Positions 27,059 to 36,756 of a stretch of DNA of 64,000 bases are shown piece by piece. The stretch covers positions 62,001-126,000 of IMG/VR virus record IMGVR_UViG_3300005613_002762. One strand, 5' to 3'. This DNA comes from a virus. The notes beneath the pieces are model-generated. The model did not search any database. It had not been told where the DNA came from and saw only the letters and a program-made list of their open reading frames with translations. Position 1 is the stretch's first letter, and each line of letters starts with the position of its first letter. The position numbers and the translations under genes are program-made.

Positions 27059-28987
27059 ATGGCAGTCGATATTAATAGTGAATTAAAAAAAGCAGCCAAT
27101 AAGACTAATGTTTATAAAACCTATAAGGAATATAAACAAGGATATGACGATTTAAAAAAGAAGGCCGGAGACTCGCAAGAACCGGCAAATAAGTTTTTGT
27201 CAAATCAGTTAGGTAAATTTGTTGAAAATAGAAAAAAACATACCTCAAACGCAAAGACTTTCATTGATGAACTAATAACTCAACTTAAAGAATTAAAAGG
27301 GTCGGGATTAGAAACCGATACATTAATAAAAAGAATTTTTGTTAATTCATTAAAAAAAATTAAACCAGAACTTAAGGATTTAATTATTAGTGAGGCTCAG
27401 AAGGCTTTAGCGTGTAGTAATTTACAAGAATATCAGTTCAACACCACTTATTATATACCAGTTAAATCTGTTGATTTATTTGGTATTTTGGAGTCATCAC
27501 CTCAAGAACGAGTTGGTAAGTTATTTTACGAAAAAGACCCAATTTCATTTAATTCTTTTCCTTTTTCCATGAATAAAGAATTATATGACAGAATACAAAA
27601 TTTAAATCAACCATATACCGCAGTTGCAGGAACCGATTATTTAGGAACATCACAACAAAATTTATTTGACATCAGTTATGTTGAAAGTTACTTTGACATT
27701 CCAACTCAACAAACCATACAAGGTAGCTTTTTTAAAGTGGATTTAAAACCAAGACAAACAGCACCTGTTATTGATGAATTTTTAAATGACTACTATAGCA
27801 CAATAGACATATTAGATTATAAAACATTTTTTACAAATTTAACTGATTACGTTACAGGGGCAATATCTTTTAGTAGAGGTGATGGTAAATTAAAATTAGC
27901 ATCAATTCAAAAGTCACTTATGATAATGCAAAGAATTTTGGGATTATGTTCAGATTCAAATAAAGAAATAAATGTTGGTGGGACATCTAAAGTATCAGAA
28001 GTTGACAACATTGACGAATCTTTCTATGAATTTACTGATATCGATTTAAGAATAATAGATCAAATCACATCTGATATTAAGTTAGGTGTCGTTGAATTTG
28101 AGGATTGTGATAATATAAAAGTTCCCATGAATGTTGATGCGGTTTTAACAGCATTAGATGATTTAGTATTTAATGAAGATACTTCGGATGTTAATGAAAT
28201 TAATAACGCTTTAGGTGTTATCTATCCTGTAGTTGATGAGGACCCTACTTTCAAACTGGCAATCGATGCTGGGTTCTTTCAACAATTTATAAAAGCACTA
28301 ACTAATACTGTTTTATCACCAAAGGCAGTATTACCGATTATGATTGCAGCTGGTATGGTAAATCAACCAATTTTCAATCAAATAGGTAATTTGGAAGATT
28401 TTTTAAAAAGATTTAAAAATTTCTTTAATGAATTTTTAACAAAAATCGCATCAGTTTTTACAAAGGCCGTATTTGACGAACTTAAAAAAGAAATTAAAGT
28501 TTTGGTAAGTCTTCTTTTGAAGGATATTGCAGATGAAAAAACTAAAAAGAAATATCGTATGATTTTGTCTATTGTTGCAATTTTACCAGCATTAACTCAA
28601 GTGGTTAAAGATTTTAGAGAATGTAAAAGTGTCTTAGATGAATTATTACAATTGTTAAATATTGGTGTTAGAAAACGACTTGACGTTTTATCTGCTGCGG
28701 GTGGTGATTTACCATTACCACTTTTACTATCCGCAAGACTCTTAGATGGTTATTCGCCGACAAGATCTTTTTTGAATACGGTTCAAAATTTACAAGAGTT
28801 AGGAATACCAACAGGGCCAATGCCAGATGGAAGTCCAAATAAGTTTTTAGCATCAATAAAAGCAATGATTGACGGTAATTCACAAGAAATTGCGGAAAAT
28901 GGAAAAGTCGCGATCGGAATAGGTCCATTAACAATTACTCCTGCGGGAGTTACAATACCAAAAGATGCATATGGAAAGTTCATTTAA
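27059..28987 (+). CDS. Large tail/baseplate-region structural protein
   Basis: A 642-residue protein. The first 120 residues are charged and helical (KTYKEYKQGYDDLKKKAGD). The central part is mixed. A hydrophobic stretch from about 410 to 520 (LPIMIAAGMVNQPIF, IDELLQLLNIG-type helices) could be a membrane-interacting or coiled segment. The end is a conserved-looking Gly/Pro-rich tail (NGKVAIGIGPLTITPAGVTI). It lies just before the gp5-like gene, so a baseplate or tape-like role is likely but unproven. Confidence 0.5.
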   Translation: MAVDINSELKKAANKTNVYKTYKEYKQGYDDLKKKAGDSQEPANKFLSNQLGKFVENRKKHTSNAKTFIDELITQLKELKGSGLETDTLIKRIFVNSLKKIKPELKDLIISEAQKALACSNLQEYQFNTTYYIPVKSVDLFGILESSPQERVGKLFYEKDPISFNSFPFSMNKELYDRIQNLNQPYTAVAGTDYLGTSQQNLFDISYVESYFDIPTQQTIQGSFFKVDLKPRQTAPVIDEFLNDYYSTIDILDYKTFFTNLTDYVTGAISFSRGDGKLKLASIQKSLMIMQRILGLCSDSNKEINVGGTSKVSEVDNIDESFYEFTDIDLRIIDQITSDIKLGVVEFEDCDNIKVPMNVDAVLTALDDLVFNEDTSDVNEINNALGVIYPVVDEDPTFKLAIDAGFFQQFIKALTNTVLSPKAVLPIMIAAGMVNQPIFNQIGNLEDFLKRFKNFFNEFLTKIASVFTKAVFDELKKEIKVLVSLLLKDIADEKTKKKYRMILSIVAILPALTQVVKDFRECKSVLDELLQLLNIGVRKRLDVLSAAGGDLPLPLLLSARLLDGYSPTRSFLNTVQNLQELGIPTGPMPDGSPNKFLASIKAMIDGNSQEIAENGKVAIGIGPLTITPAGVTIPKDAYGKFI

Positions 28988-29207
28988 TATTAACGAAAAG
29001 AAAATAAGGGCTGGTGAAGTTTTAGAAATTATTAAAGACTACAAAGAAAAGTCTAATAAAGATTTAAAAATTGCCATGGACTTTATTCAAGAAGATTTCA
29101 CTTTAACAAAAGAGTCAATATTAAAATTGACACATCATTTAGATAAGTTAGAAAATACATATAATTTACTATATAAAGAATATACTGAGAGGACTAAAAT
29201 AAAATGA
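28971..29207 (+). CDS. Small helical protein between structural genes
   Basis: A 78-residue helical protein (MESSFNINEKKIRAGEVLEI). I chose the ATG at 28971 over the one six bases upstream; either overlaps the large structural gene. It overlaps the following gp5-like gene by four bases. No family recognised; the tight coupling suggests an assembly partner. Confidence 0.5.
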   Translation: MESSFNINEKKIRAGEVLEIIKDYKEKSNKDLKIAMDFIQEDFTLTKESILKLTHHLDKLENTYNLLYKEYTERTKIK

Positions 29208-30754
29208 ATGACGATAAATTAATATCACAAGGATTTGTAATTAACAATCAAGACCCTTTAATGTTAGGAAGAATTAGAGCGGTTCCTGTTGAGGAGCTAG
29301 AATCTGCTTTATTACCTGAAGATTGGAATGAGGAGACTGATATATGGACAGAAAAAGATCCTCTAATTTATTTACCCCTTTTACCGTATTACATTAGTCA
29401 AGTCCCAAAAGTTGATGAATATATACACATATTCTATTACAACAAAAGACAAGTAATTGACAATTCAAAGTTTTATATTCAAGGTCCAATCACAAGACCG
29501 CAAAATAATAGTTTTGAATACTATAAAAATTCAGAATCAATGCTTGCAAGTGGGACATTTTTAAAACAAGCGAATAACATAAAAGATCCTTTAACTTTTG
29601 AATTAAAAGGTCAATCACAAGGGATTTACCCTGAACCTGGTGACAATTCTATTTTAGGAAGGGGAACGTCTGATGTAATTGTTAAAGAAAATGACGTTTT
29701 AATTAGAGCAGGAAAAAATATAAAAAGTCAAACCGCAGGGTTTAATCTACCGACACCAAGACAAAATAGAAGTTTTTTACAAATATCACTATACGATCAA
29801 GAAAAAAAAGAATTAGAACCAATAAATCGAAGAGTCTTTTCAAACAAACCCCAATTAGTTAAAAAATTAATAGAATGGGATATTACCGATGAGTTTATTT
29901 TGACAGGTTTTACAAGTGGAGGTGGGGTTACAGGAACAACAACATATAATGGTAATATTAAGTTATATTCTTTATTACCAAAAGATCAAACAAAAACTAC
30001 CGAAATTGATATGACCACACCTTTAGATTCTTTTAAAAGTGGTCCTGAATATACTTTAGACTTTACAGGTAAGACTTTAGATGAGGGTGTTAAAATAATT
30101 AATCAATTTATAAATGGTGTTAATCAAGGTAAAATAAATGTTGATGGATATACCCAATTTCCATTAGAGAATGATACCAAATTAGAAAAACAATTTCCAT
30201 TCTATTTTAGACCTTCAAAAGATAGTATTGACAAGTTGTCATCAACAGGGTCAACCGATTTTAACATGATTAACAATTTCTTTAGACGAATTAAATTATT
30301 ACCATCAGATCGTCAATTTGGAAGTGTTTTAGTTTGGTCAAAAAACGTTGTAGGGGAACAACTTACATTACAAAAGGAAACTTTAAGACAAAGTGTTTAT
30401 ACACCAAATCCGGTGTCGTATGGAACAATCGCCTCTGATTTTGTTTATTTATTATCACATAAATCAGATATACCATCAAAACAAAAAATTAATCTCGAAC
30501 CGAAAGAAACTCTATATGGGATTTCACAAGAATATTTTACGGAGCAAATTTTACCAAATACCGACCCAATGGTTAGAGGAAACGAACTTATGAAACTTCT
30601 AACATTGATTGTCAATTTTTTAGCATCACATGTTCACAATATTAATGAGGCTCCGATTCCAATTGGAACTGATGGGACTCAATTAGAAGATATAAGAAAA
30701 ATCTTACAAGACGCAGATAATTCAATTTTAAATCAAAATATTCGAATCAATTGA
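29204..30754 (+). CDS. Baseplate hub/spike protein (gp5-like OB-fold)
   Basis: A 516-residue protein. The N-terminus, ISQGFVINNQDPLMLGRIRA then PYYISQVPKVDEYIHIFYYN, matches the OB-fold of gp5-like hub proteins and phage VgrG-type spikes. The C-terminus (LIVNFLASHVHNINEAPIPI, then NSILNQNIRIN) is a conserved tail seen in large aquatic T4-like phages. No lysozyme domain is evident, unlike T4 gp5. A role in the central baseplate needle complex is the best reading. Confidence 0.7.
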   Translation: MNDDKLISQGFVINNQDPLMLGRIRAVPVEELESALLPEDWNEETDIWTEKDPLIYLPLLPYYISQVPKVDEYIHIFYYNKRQVIDNSKFYIQGPITRPQNNSFEYYKNSESMLASGTFLKQANNIKDPLTFELKGQSQGIYPEPGDNSILGRGTSDVIVKENDVLIRAGKNIKSQTAGFNLPTPRQNRSFLQISLYDQEKKELEPINRRVFSNKPQLVKKLIEWDITDEFILTGFTSGGGVTGTTTYNGNIKLYSLLPKDQTKTTEIDMTTPLDSFKSGPEYTLDFTGKTLDEGVKIINQFINGVNQGKINVDGYTQFPLENDTKLEKQFPFYFRPSKDSIDKLSSTGSTDFNMINNFFRRIKLLPSDRQFGSVLVWSKNVVGEQLTLQKETLRQSVYTPNPVSYGTIASDFVYLLSHKSDIPSKQKINLEPKETLYGISQEYFTEQILPNTDPMVRGNELMKLLTLIVNFLASHVHNINEAPIPIGTDGTQLEDIRKILQDADNSILNQNIRIN

Positions 30755-30765
30755 TATTTATAAAG
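30753..30765 (+). promoter_or_regulatory. Late-type promoter motif
   Basis: GATATTTATAAAG on the coding strand, ending 9 bases before the ATG at 30775. Confidence 0.45.
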
Positions 30766-30774
30766 AAAAAGTAA

Positions 30775-32244
30775 ATGTCGATTCACAATTCCTACTTTAG
30801 TAGAAATAATACAATAGTATACAACAGTTATGTAAATACGGGAAGAAACCCTGTAATGCAACTGTATTACGGTGAAGGTGGTTTAGTTAGTCCTATTGGA
30901 TATTCTAGATTCATTTTTGATTTAGATCTAACATCTTTACGTGAAAAAATTGCTGACGGAACAATTTCTACAAATTGCCAAAATTCAAGTTTGACTCACA
31001 TATTGAAAATGACGAATACATCGTCGTTTAATAACGAATTATTAAACACATCGATGCCCGATGGTAGTTTAAGATCAACGTCATTCGATTTAATTTTATT
31101 TAGAATACCACCAATTAATTTTGATCCTGCATTTCCACAAATATGGGATGAGGGAGTTGGGTATGACTTTTATGATGTTCCTGATCAATTAGGACCAAAT
31201 AGAGATTATTCAGTAAGACCTTCAAATTGGTTTCAAAGAACAACAATTAATAATTGGCAACAAGCAGGAATTTATGACAATACAAACGGAGGTTTAGTTC
31301 CTTTTTCATCAATAACAATCGTTGACATCCAACATTTTGAATTTGGGAATGAAAACATCGAATTTGATATGTCCACAGAAATAAATGATGTTTTAAGTGG
31401 AGCAATACAAAACCCAACAGGGTGGGGAATTGCATATCTACCACAGGTTGAAAATTTATCAGGAACTACAGGGACATATTCAGTTGGGTTTTTCACACGA
31501 CACACACAAACATTTTATGAACCATATCTTCAAACAACATATAACGATTTAATTGATGATAGTAGAAATAATTTTTCTATGGGTAGATCTAATAAGTTAT
31601 ATTTATACGCATATGAAGATGGTGATTTTGTTAATTTAGATCAAAATCCTTTGGTATCACTTTCAGATTCTTCAGGAACCCCAATTGTTGGTCTTCAAAA
31701 TCTAACAACATGCAGAAGAACAAAAGGAGTTTATGAGGTGACGATTCCACCATTAATTGGTTATCAAACACCTTGCACATTCACAGATACTTGGTCTAAC
31801 ATTGAATTGAATGGATTTAATTTACCAAATCAAGTTAATGAATTTGTTTTATATCCATTTAAAAAAACAATACAAATCGGAACAAATACAAATGATCCAG
31901 CTCAATACGGATTTTCATATTATGGAATCAAACAAGATGAAAGAATATTAAATACCGATATTAGAAAAGTTGGGGTTGTTATTAAACAAGCATATACAAC
32001 AAACAAACAACTTCCAAACATAGATGGTCAATATAGGGTTTATGTAAAGGAGGGAACAACTGAAGTTATTGTTCAAGATTGGACAACTTTAAATAAAACA
32101 CCAAATGAATATTATTTCATATTTGACACAAGAGACAAAATTGCAAATGAATATTTCATTGACATTAAGGTTACAACTTCAGGACAAGTTAATGTTTATA
32201 AACAACAAATTAATTTCTTTATTGTTAATGTTAAACCAGAATAA
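30775..32244 (+). CDS. Tail/baseplate structural protein
   Basis: A 489-residue, Asn/Tyr/Thr-rich, beta-type protein (MSIHNSYFSRNNTIVYNSYV, later GRNPVMQLYYGEGG). Several long beta segments (YFIDIKVTTSGQVNVYKQQI) end the chain. No enzymatic motif is seen. Composition and setting after the gp5-like gene point to a wedge, connector or fibre component. It is separated from its neighbours by short gaps that each carry a late-type motif. Confidence 0.55.
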   Translation: MSIHNSYFSRNNTIVYNSYVNTGRNPVMQLYYGEGGLVSPIGYSRFIFDLDLTSLREKIADGTISTNCQNSSLTHILKMTNTSSFNNELLNTSMPDGSLRSTSFDLILFRIPPINFDPAFPQIWDEGVGYDFYDVPDQLGPNRDYSVRPSNWFQRTTINNWQQAGIYDNTNGGLVPFSSITIVDIQHFEFGNENIEFDMSTEINDVLSGAIQNPTGWGIAYLPQVENLSGTTGTYSVGFFTRHTQTFYEPYLQTTYNDLIDDSRNNFSMGRSNKLYLYAYEDGDFVNLDQNPLVSLSDSSGTPIVGLQNLTTCRRTKGVYEVTIPPLIGYQTPCTFTDTWSNIELNGFNLPNQVNEFVLYPFKKTIQIGTNTNDPAQYGFSYYGIKQDERILNTDIRKVGVVIKQAYTTNKQLPNIDGQYRVYVKEGTTEVIVQDWTTLNKTPNEYYFIFDTRDKIANEYFIDIKVTTSGQVNVYKQQINFFIVNVKPE

Positions 32245-32247
32245 AGA

Positions 32248-32260
32248 GATATTTATAAAA
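32248..32260 (+). promoter_or_regulatory. Late-type promoter motif
   Basis: GATATTTATAAAA on the coding strand, ending 9 bases before the ATG at 32270, almost identical to the element at 30753-30765. Confidence 0.45.
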
Positions 32261-32269
32261 TAAAATATT

Positions 32270-32875
32270 ATGGCAGATTATTATTATTCAGGTCAAAGTT
32301 GCGTTGACAATTCGGTTATTGCGGTATTGAGCGCTATGACACCATACAATATTGGTGATGTTGTTGGTGCAATTGGTCCATTTGATTGTTTTACTATTAC
32401 ATCTTTAGCAAATTCTGGAGACACAGGAACTTTAAGTATTGTTGATAGTTATGACGATTGTATTTCTTGTATTAAAGATGGAGGTGGTGTTTTTATTTTC
32501 TCAGAATGTTCAGATCCTACGTCATTATTTAGCATTGATGTTAATGAATTTAACACGGTTCCATCATTTCTTCAATCATATTATTTAGAATTAACAGGAT
32601 CGACAGGTTGTTTTGTATTTCAAGAATGGAACCCGTCAGATATTCCAGATGAATCTATATCGTTAATATTAGGACCATACGAAGAATGTAATGTATGTGA
32701 AGGATATAACATCCCAACTTCAGCAAATACCGAATACACACTGTGCACAACCGACTGTGATGGAAATCCTGTAGAGTTAGAATTTCCTCATCCTGTGTAT
32801 ACAAATAATTATGGAAATGCAGTTACTCAATTAAACGCAGTTCAATTAGGAGGACCAAACGGATTAAATAATTAA
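32270..32875 (+). CDS. Small Cys-containing structural protein
   Basis: A 201-residue acidic protein with two copies of a loose module (VVGAIGPFDCFTITSL ... YDDCISCI and the later LGPYEECNVCEGYN), each about 75-100 residues and with paired cysteines. It has no catalytic motif. It is probably a virion component encoded with the baseplate genes. The copies suggest internal duplication. Confidence 0.5.
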   Translation: MADYYYSGQSCVDNSVIAVLSAMTPYNIGDVVGAIGPFDCFTITSLANSGDTGTLSIVDSYDDCISCIKDGGGVFIFSECSDPTSLFSIDVNEFNTVPSFLQSYYLELTGSTGCFVFQEWNPSDIPDESISLILGPYEECNVCEGYNIPTSANTEYTLCTTDCDGNPVELEFPHPVYTNNYGNAVTQLNAVQLGGPNGLNN

Positions 32876-32879
32876 TAAT

Positions 32880-33332
32880 ATGAGAAATTTAGATTCAATT
32901 ATTAGAAGAGTTATTAAAGAAACTCACGAAGAAAAATCTTCACGATATATGTTCTTTTCAAATTTAGAACAAATGAGAAGACAATGTGACTTACTTTTAG
33001 ATTTAGATAGAGATATGGTTGAGGAAATACTAGAACATGGACACGATTGGGCTCAAGACCATATTAGTGAAGCAAAAAATAATATGGATCAAGTTTTTGA
33101 TTTTTTAATGAATGAAACCAATTCCGATTCTGATATGGAAATGGAAGACAATATCATGATGGAAGGTAGAAAAAAAACAGGAACAAAACTTTGTGCGAGA
33201 GGAAAAGCCGCCGCTAAAGCCAAATATGACGTATACCCCTCGGCATATGCTAATGGTTACGCTGTTCAAGTCTGTAAAGGAAAAAAACCTGGTTTAGACG
33301 GAAAAAGAAGGTGTTCAGGGGTTTATTGCTAA
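32880..33332 (+). CDS. Candidate internal head protein with basic Cys-rich C-terminus
   Basis: A 150-residue protein. The first 14 residues (MRNLDSIIRRVIKE) closely match the start of the protein encoded at 33835-34512 and end in I-K-E, the expected prohead-protease site. A helical acidic region follows. The last 50 residues are basic with three cysteines (GTKLCARGKAAAKAKYDVYP, then RRCSGVYC), resembling DUF5872-type tails. Packaging in the head is my inference; the function after entry is unknown. Confidence 0.55.
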   Translation: MRNLDSIIRRVIKETHEEKSSRYMFFSNLEQMRRQCDLLLDLDRDMVEEILEHGHDWAQDHISEAKNNMDQVFDFLMNETNSDSDMEMEDNIMMEGRKKTGTKLCARGKAAAKAKYDVYPSAYANGYAVQVCKGKKPGLDGKRRCSGVYC

Positions 33333-33347
33333 ATTTTTTTTTAAAAA

Positions 33348-33379
33348 ATTTTTTTTATTCACTTTATATCATATATTTG
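33348..33379 (+). promoter_or_regulatory. Host-like promoter
   Basis: A -7 element TATATTTG (33372-33379) 26 bases before the ATG at 33406; the -33 position is only a T-run, so it is weak. An A/T hairpin just upstream may terminate the preceding gene. Confidence 0.4.
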
Positions 33380-33405
33380 TAGAACAAAATAAAAACTACA
33401 AATAC

Positions 33406-33834
33406 ATGAAAAAATTTTTCAAACGAATTTATAAGAGATTTAAAGTTAAAATGGCTCGAAGAATGCGAAATAACATGGTCACACATGAAGAAGTTGAGTT
33501 ACATGAAAAAACCGCATTTAAAATTTGTGTTAAAGTTATATCACACCCTTCTTCAGATTTTATGATTGCGCCACTATCGGATAAAAGATATGTGATTAAC
33601 GAAGATCTTAATCTTTTTATTATTATAAATTGGAATAAAGTTGAGATTACAAATCACATATTTCATTATGATGTTGTTTTATCAAAAAGGGATCACGAAA
33701 GAGTTATATATTTATACGATACGGAAACAGAAAAAAGAAGAACAAATACTGAGGCCAATGTAAAAGCAAATATTAAAAATTCTTTAGATACTCTATTATC
33801 CAAGATAAATCAGAATATGGAAAATAATAAATAA
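33406..33834 (+). CDS. Small basic protein of unknown function
   Basis: A 142-residue protein with a very basic, amphipathic N-terminus (KKFFKRIYKRFKVKMARRMR) followed by a mixed alpha/beta part (NLFIIINWNKVEITNHIFHY). It has its own host-like promoter, unlike the virion genes around it, so it is probably expressed early. Its stop abuts the end of the convergent gene at 33835. No family recognised. Confidence 0.5.
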   Translation: MKKFFKRIYKRFKVKMARRMRNNMVTHEEVELHEKTAFKICVKVISHPSSDFMIAPLSDKRYVINEDLNLFIIINWNKVEITNHIFHYDVVLSKRDHERVIYLYDTETEKRRTNTEANVKANIKNSLDTLLSKINQNMENNK

Positions 33835-34512
33835 TTATTTTTTTCTTGGTTTATAACTTGTCATTACAGGTTTTTGACCTTTACCCCTTTGTGGATCTTT
33901 CTTTTCGGCAGTCCTTTTTTGTTGACAAGCCGATCTTTTTTGAGAATCCGACATTTTACTAGCAACGCCAGCAGCCCTACATTTTGGATAAGCACCTTTA
34001 GAAGTGTCGGATCTTCCACATGGGGGGTGTTTTCCGTCGACTTTTCTACAAATGTTAACCCAAGGACCTTTTGGTTGAGAAGATCCCTTAGGTTTCTTCT
34101 TTTTACCAAACCAAACTGCCAAGTCTTCATTTAGAATACCTTTATCACTTACCTCAACCCACTCATTAAATGGAACTTTTTGTAAAAATGGCGGAGTTTT
34201 TTTATACTTTATAGATCGATTAATATTTTTACCATCATTTTGGTGATGTTTGATGTAATCTTGTGCTTTGGCTGCTGTTCTTTCTAATTTAACAATTTGA
34301 TTGTGTCTTAAACTTAAGTCATTATCGTAACTGTCATATTGAACTAAGGGACTTTTATAATCTGATACAGGTTGGTTAAAAGGTTCTAAAGAAGATTTTT
34401 CAAAGGGACGAAGACCAGGTTGTATTGGTGGTATATAACCCCCCCTACTACCACTAGCATCACTAGTTGCTTCTTTAATAACTCTTTTAATTATCTTATT
34501 AAGTCTATCCAT
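33835..34512 (-). CDS. Candidate internal head protein (DUF5872-like C-terminus)
   Basis: A 225-residue, very basic protein. The leader MDRLNKIIKRVIKE is followed by ATSDASG; the capsid protein of the same phage has LINE followed by ATSDGSS at its predicted cleavage point, which strongly suggests the same protease processes both. The C-terminal 80 residues (WVNICRKVDGKHPPCGRSD, AYPKCRAAGVASKMSDSQKR) form a conserved basic Cys-containing domain found in many phage proteins. Likely a DNA-associated internal protein. Confidence 0.65.
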   Translation of the reverse strand: MDRLNKIIKRVIKEATSDASGSRGGYIPPIQPGLRPFEKSSLEPFNQPVSDYKSPLVQYDSYDNDLSLRHNQIVKLERTAAKAQDYIKHHQNDGKNINRSIKYKKTPPFLQKVPFNEWVEVSDKGILNEDLAVWFGKKKKPKGSSQPKGPWVNICRKVDGKHPPCGRSDTSKGAYPKCRAAGVASKMSDSQKRSACQQKRTAEKKDPQRGKGQKPVMTSYKPRKK

Positions 34513-34547
34513 TTGATTATATATAATAAATATCTTATATTTTAAAT

Positions 34548-34757
34548 ATGGAACAAGAAAATGAAAAATATGGTAATCTATTTGGATCTATAGATTTATT
34601 AAGTGAGGATCACCTTGAGATTATACTATCGACAATGGATTCTGAAACTGCATTATATTACATAATTGAATCGGTAAAATCTGCACATAGAAAAGGTGCT
34701 TATTCGATTGGTGAAACTGAAGTCATATCAAAGGCGATTAGGGTTTTAATTAAATAA
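34548..34757 (+). CDS. Small acidic protein of unknown function
   Basis: A 69-residue protein (MEQENEKYGNLFGSIDLLSE at the start), helical, with no recognised motif. It is a lone plus-strand gene in the minus-strand head module; its stop lies next to the capsid gene's terminator, which it may share. Confidence 0.45.
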   Translation: MEQENEKYGNLFGSIDLLSEDHLEIILSTMDSETALYYIIESVKSAHRKGAYSIGETEVISKAIRVLIK

Positions 34758-34759
34758 AA

Positions 34760-34783
34760 AAAGGGACAATTTCTTGTCCCTTT
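34760..34783 (-). terminator. Terminator of the major capsid transcript
   Basis: AAAGGGACAA and TTGTCCCTTT form a 10-bp stem; on the minus strand it is followed by a T-run. It lies 24 bases past the capsid stop and also ends the convergent small gene. Confidence 0.8.
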
Positions 34784-34806
34784 AATGTTATTCTTTAAGA
34801 TTTTGA

Positions 34807-36723
34807 TTATCTCAATTCTCTTAAATCGAATGTTCTAACACCATCCACGGTAATTCTACCATAGAAGCGATTATTTACCATCTTTTTCGCGTATCTGGTC
34901 ATAATACCTTTGATTGGCGTAAAGTTGAATGGGTTATACATTGTAGGTGTTAATTGTAGAGGAACATACGGTGCGTAAATGTAACCTGTGTCTAACAATG
35001 AAGTTCCTTTGTGTCCGATCAAAACTTGGTTTGGTGGGAAGTAAGGATCACGATAAACTTGGTAACGACCTGATAATGTTCCAACTCTTTCAATACCCAT
35101 GTTGTATTGGTCTTGATCTGGAGCTGCGTTAGATACGTGGAAGTATTCTAAATCATCAAAGATAGCAGAAACCTCAGAAGATACAACGATCCAGTTAGCA
35201 CCACCTCTCAAAGTAGATTTGTGGATTTGTGCTGACAATTGGTTGATAGCTGTAATCAAAGTTTGGTTCCAGTCTTTTTGAGTGTAAGATGTAGTAGCGT
35301 TAATTCTTCTCCATCCGTTGTAGTCCCAACGTAAGTTCCAAGCCGCACCTTTACGTAAGTCACGTAAAATTTCACGGTCGATCTCAGCTGCAACTTGCTC
35401 TGACAACAATGCTGTCAATTCAGCTTCAGCGTCGATGTTATGGAATGCAGCAACGTCTTGAGCTAATTCAGGAGACCATTGTGCTCTTAGTTTTCTTTCT
35501 GTAACAGATACAGTAACTGACTCAAGGTCAAAAGAAACTTCACCGATCTCATCTTCGAACTCAAGGTTAGCATATCTTCTATAATAAGCCGTAAAAGAAG
35601 TTCCTGATGCACCTGAAACAATAGTTGTTCCTGTGTAACCATCTAATGATGTTGAGTTACAATCTGCACATACTGGACAAGATAAATCAACTTCTAAATA
35701 GATACAACCTTGTTGATCACAAATATCATTGTAACTTCCACCGTTACCCGTAGTAGTTCCATTGGCACTACCTGAGTTACCGAATACAGTTGCTGTATTT
35801 GTAGAGGTTGGTTGAACAATTCCTTTTCCGTAGATTTGAGTTACAACTCTAAATAACAATGGTAAGTATTGTCCTGCGGCATTTTGAATAACGTCACATG
35901 GTGTTGTAGATACATCTAATCCAGCTCCACCATATATTCTAAGATCCGAAAGGAAAGATTCTGTATCCATTTCATTACCATCAGGTCCGATTAGTTTTCC
36001 AACACCTGCGTTTGCAAAACCACAAAGTTTAACAATTACTTTTCTTGTATTTCCTGAAGGAATTAATGCCCCGCCAGCCGGTGTTCCAGCTGCAATACTT
36101 GCATCAACAAGAGCTGAACCTGCCCATGCTTGTATAAGTGTGTTTGCTGTAACTGCGGTAAACTTACCTTTAGAATAGTCAAACAATCCTGGAGGATCTA
36201 GACTAGCCTCATTTCCTTCATAAAATAAATCATAAAGATTTTTTTGGTAAGGGTATCCGGTGTTATAACCTTGGTTAGGATCATCTTGACCTGAATTTAC
36301 AGCTTCAGGAGAACCAATTGGTGGATAATGTTCACCACCTGTTGGGTTGTTAGGGAAGTTAGCAACTGACCCTGCGTTTTGATAACCTTGAATTTTAGGT
36401 ACGAAGTAGAACAATTTACCGATTGGTAAGTTCATAGCTTGTACTGATACGATATCGTTAGCCAACAATTTAGAGAATACACGTCTTACGATTGGGAAAA
36501 CAACAGTTTCGAATGCTCCGTTAGAAGATCCGTCAGAAGTTGCTTCGTTAATTAAGTAAGATGCTTGGTTTTCGTACAATTGTGCTACGTTTTCTTTTAA
36601 GTGACCTCTTAGACCATCTAAAAAGCCTAATTTGTCCCATTTGTTGATTGTGTCTTCTTTGATAACTTTAAGGTGCTTAAGACCGATGTTACCAACTAGA
36701 CCTGATTCTAATAATGCTCCCAT
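34807..36723 (-). CDS. 23: Major capsid protein (T4 gp23-like)
   Basis: A 638-residue protein. The N-terminal 60 residues form a helical propeptide ending ASYLINE followed by ATSDGSS, the expected cut site for the gp21-type protease (T4 gp23 is cut after residue 65). FPIVRRVFSKLLANDIVSVQ and the region RKLRAQWSPELAQDVAAFHN to IDREILRDLRKGAAWNL are strongly gp23-like. It is about 115 residues longer than T4 gp23; an inserted segment near the middle with CDQQGC and CPVCADC is a candidate surface domain. It is the last gene of the head operon, with a strong terminator. Confidence 0.93.
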   Translation of the reverse strand: MGALLESGLVGNIGLKHLKVIKEDTINKWDKLGFLDGLRGHLKENVAQLYENQASYLINEATSDGSSNGAFETVVFPIVRRVFSKLLANDIVSVQAMNLPIGKLFYFVPKIQGYQNAGSVANFPNNPTGGEHYPPIGSPEAVNSGQDDPNQGYNTGYPYQKNLYDLFYEGNEASLDPPGLFDYSKGKFTAVTANTLIQAWAGSALVDASIAAGTPAGGALIPSGNTRKVIVKLCGFANAGVGKLIGPDGNEMDTESFLSDLRIYGGAGLDVSTTPCDVIQNAAGQYLPLLFRVVTQIYGKGIVQPTSTNTATVFGNSGSANGTTTGNGGSYNDICDQQGCIYLEVDLSCPVCADCNSTSLDGYTGTTIVSGASGTSFTAYYRRYANLEFEDEIGEVSFDLESVTVSVTERKLRAQWSPELAQDVAAFHNIDAEAELTALLSEQVAAEIDREILRDLRKGAAWNLRWDYNGWRRINATTSYTQKDWNQTLITAINQLSAQIHKSTLRGGANWIVVSSEVSAIFDDLEYFHVSNAAPDQDQYNMGIERVGTLSGRYQVYRDPYFPPNQVLIGHKGTSLLDTGYIYAPYVPLQLTPTMYNPFNFTPIKGIMTRYAKKMVNNRFYGRITVDGVRTFDLRELR

Positions 36724-36756
36724 TTTTTTTGAGTTTTTATTAATTTATGTTTATGT

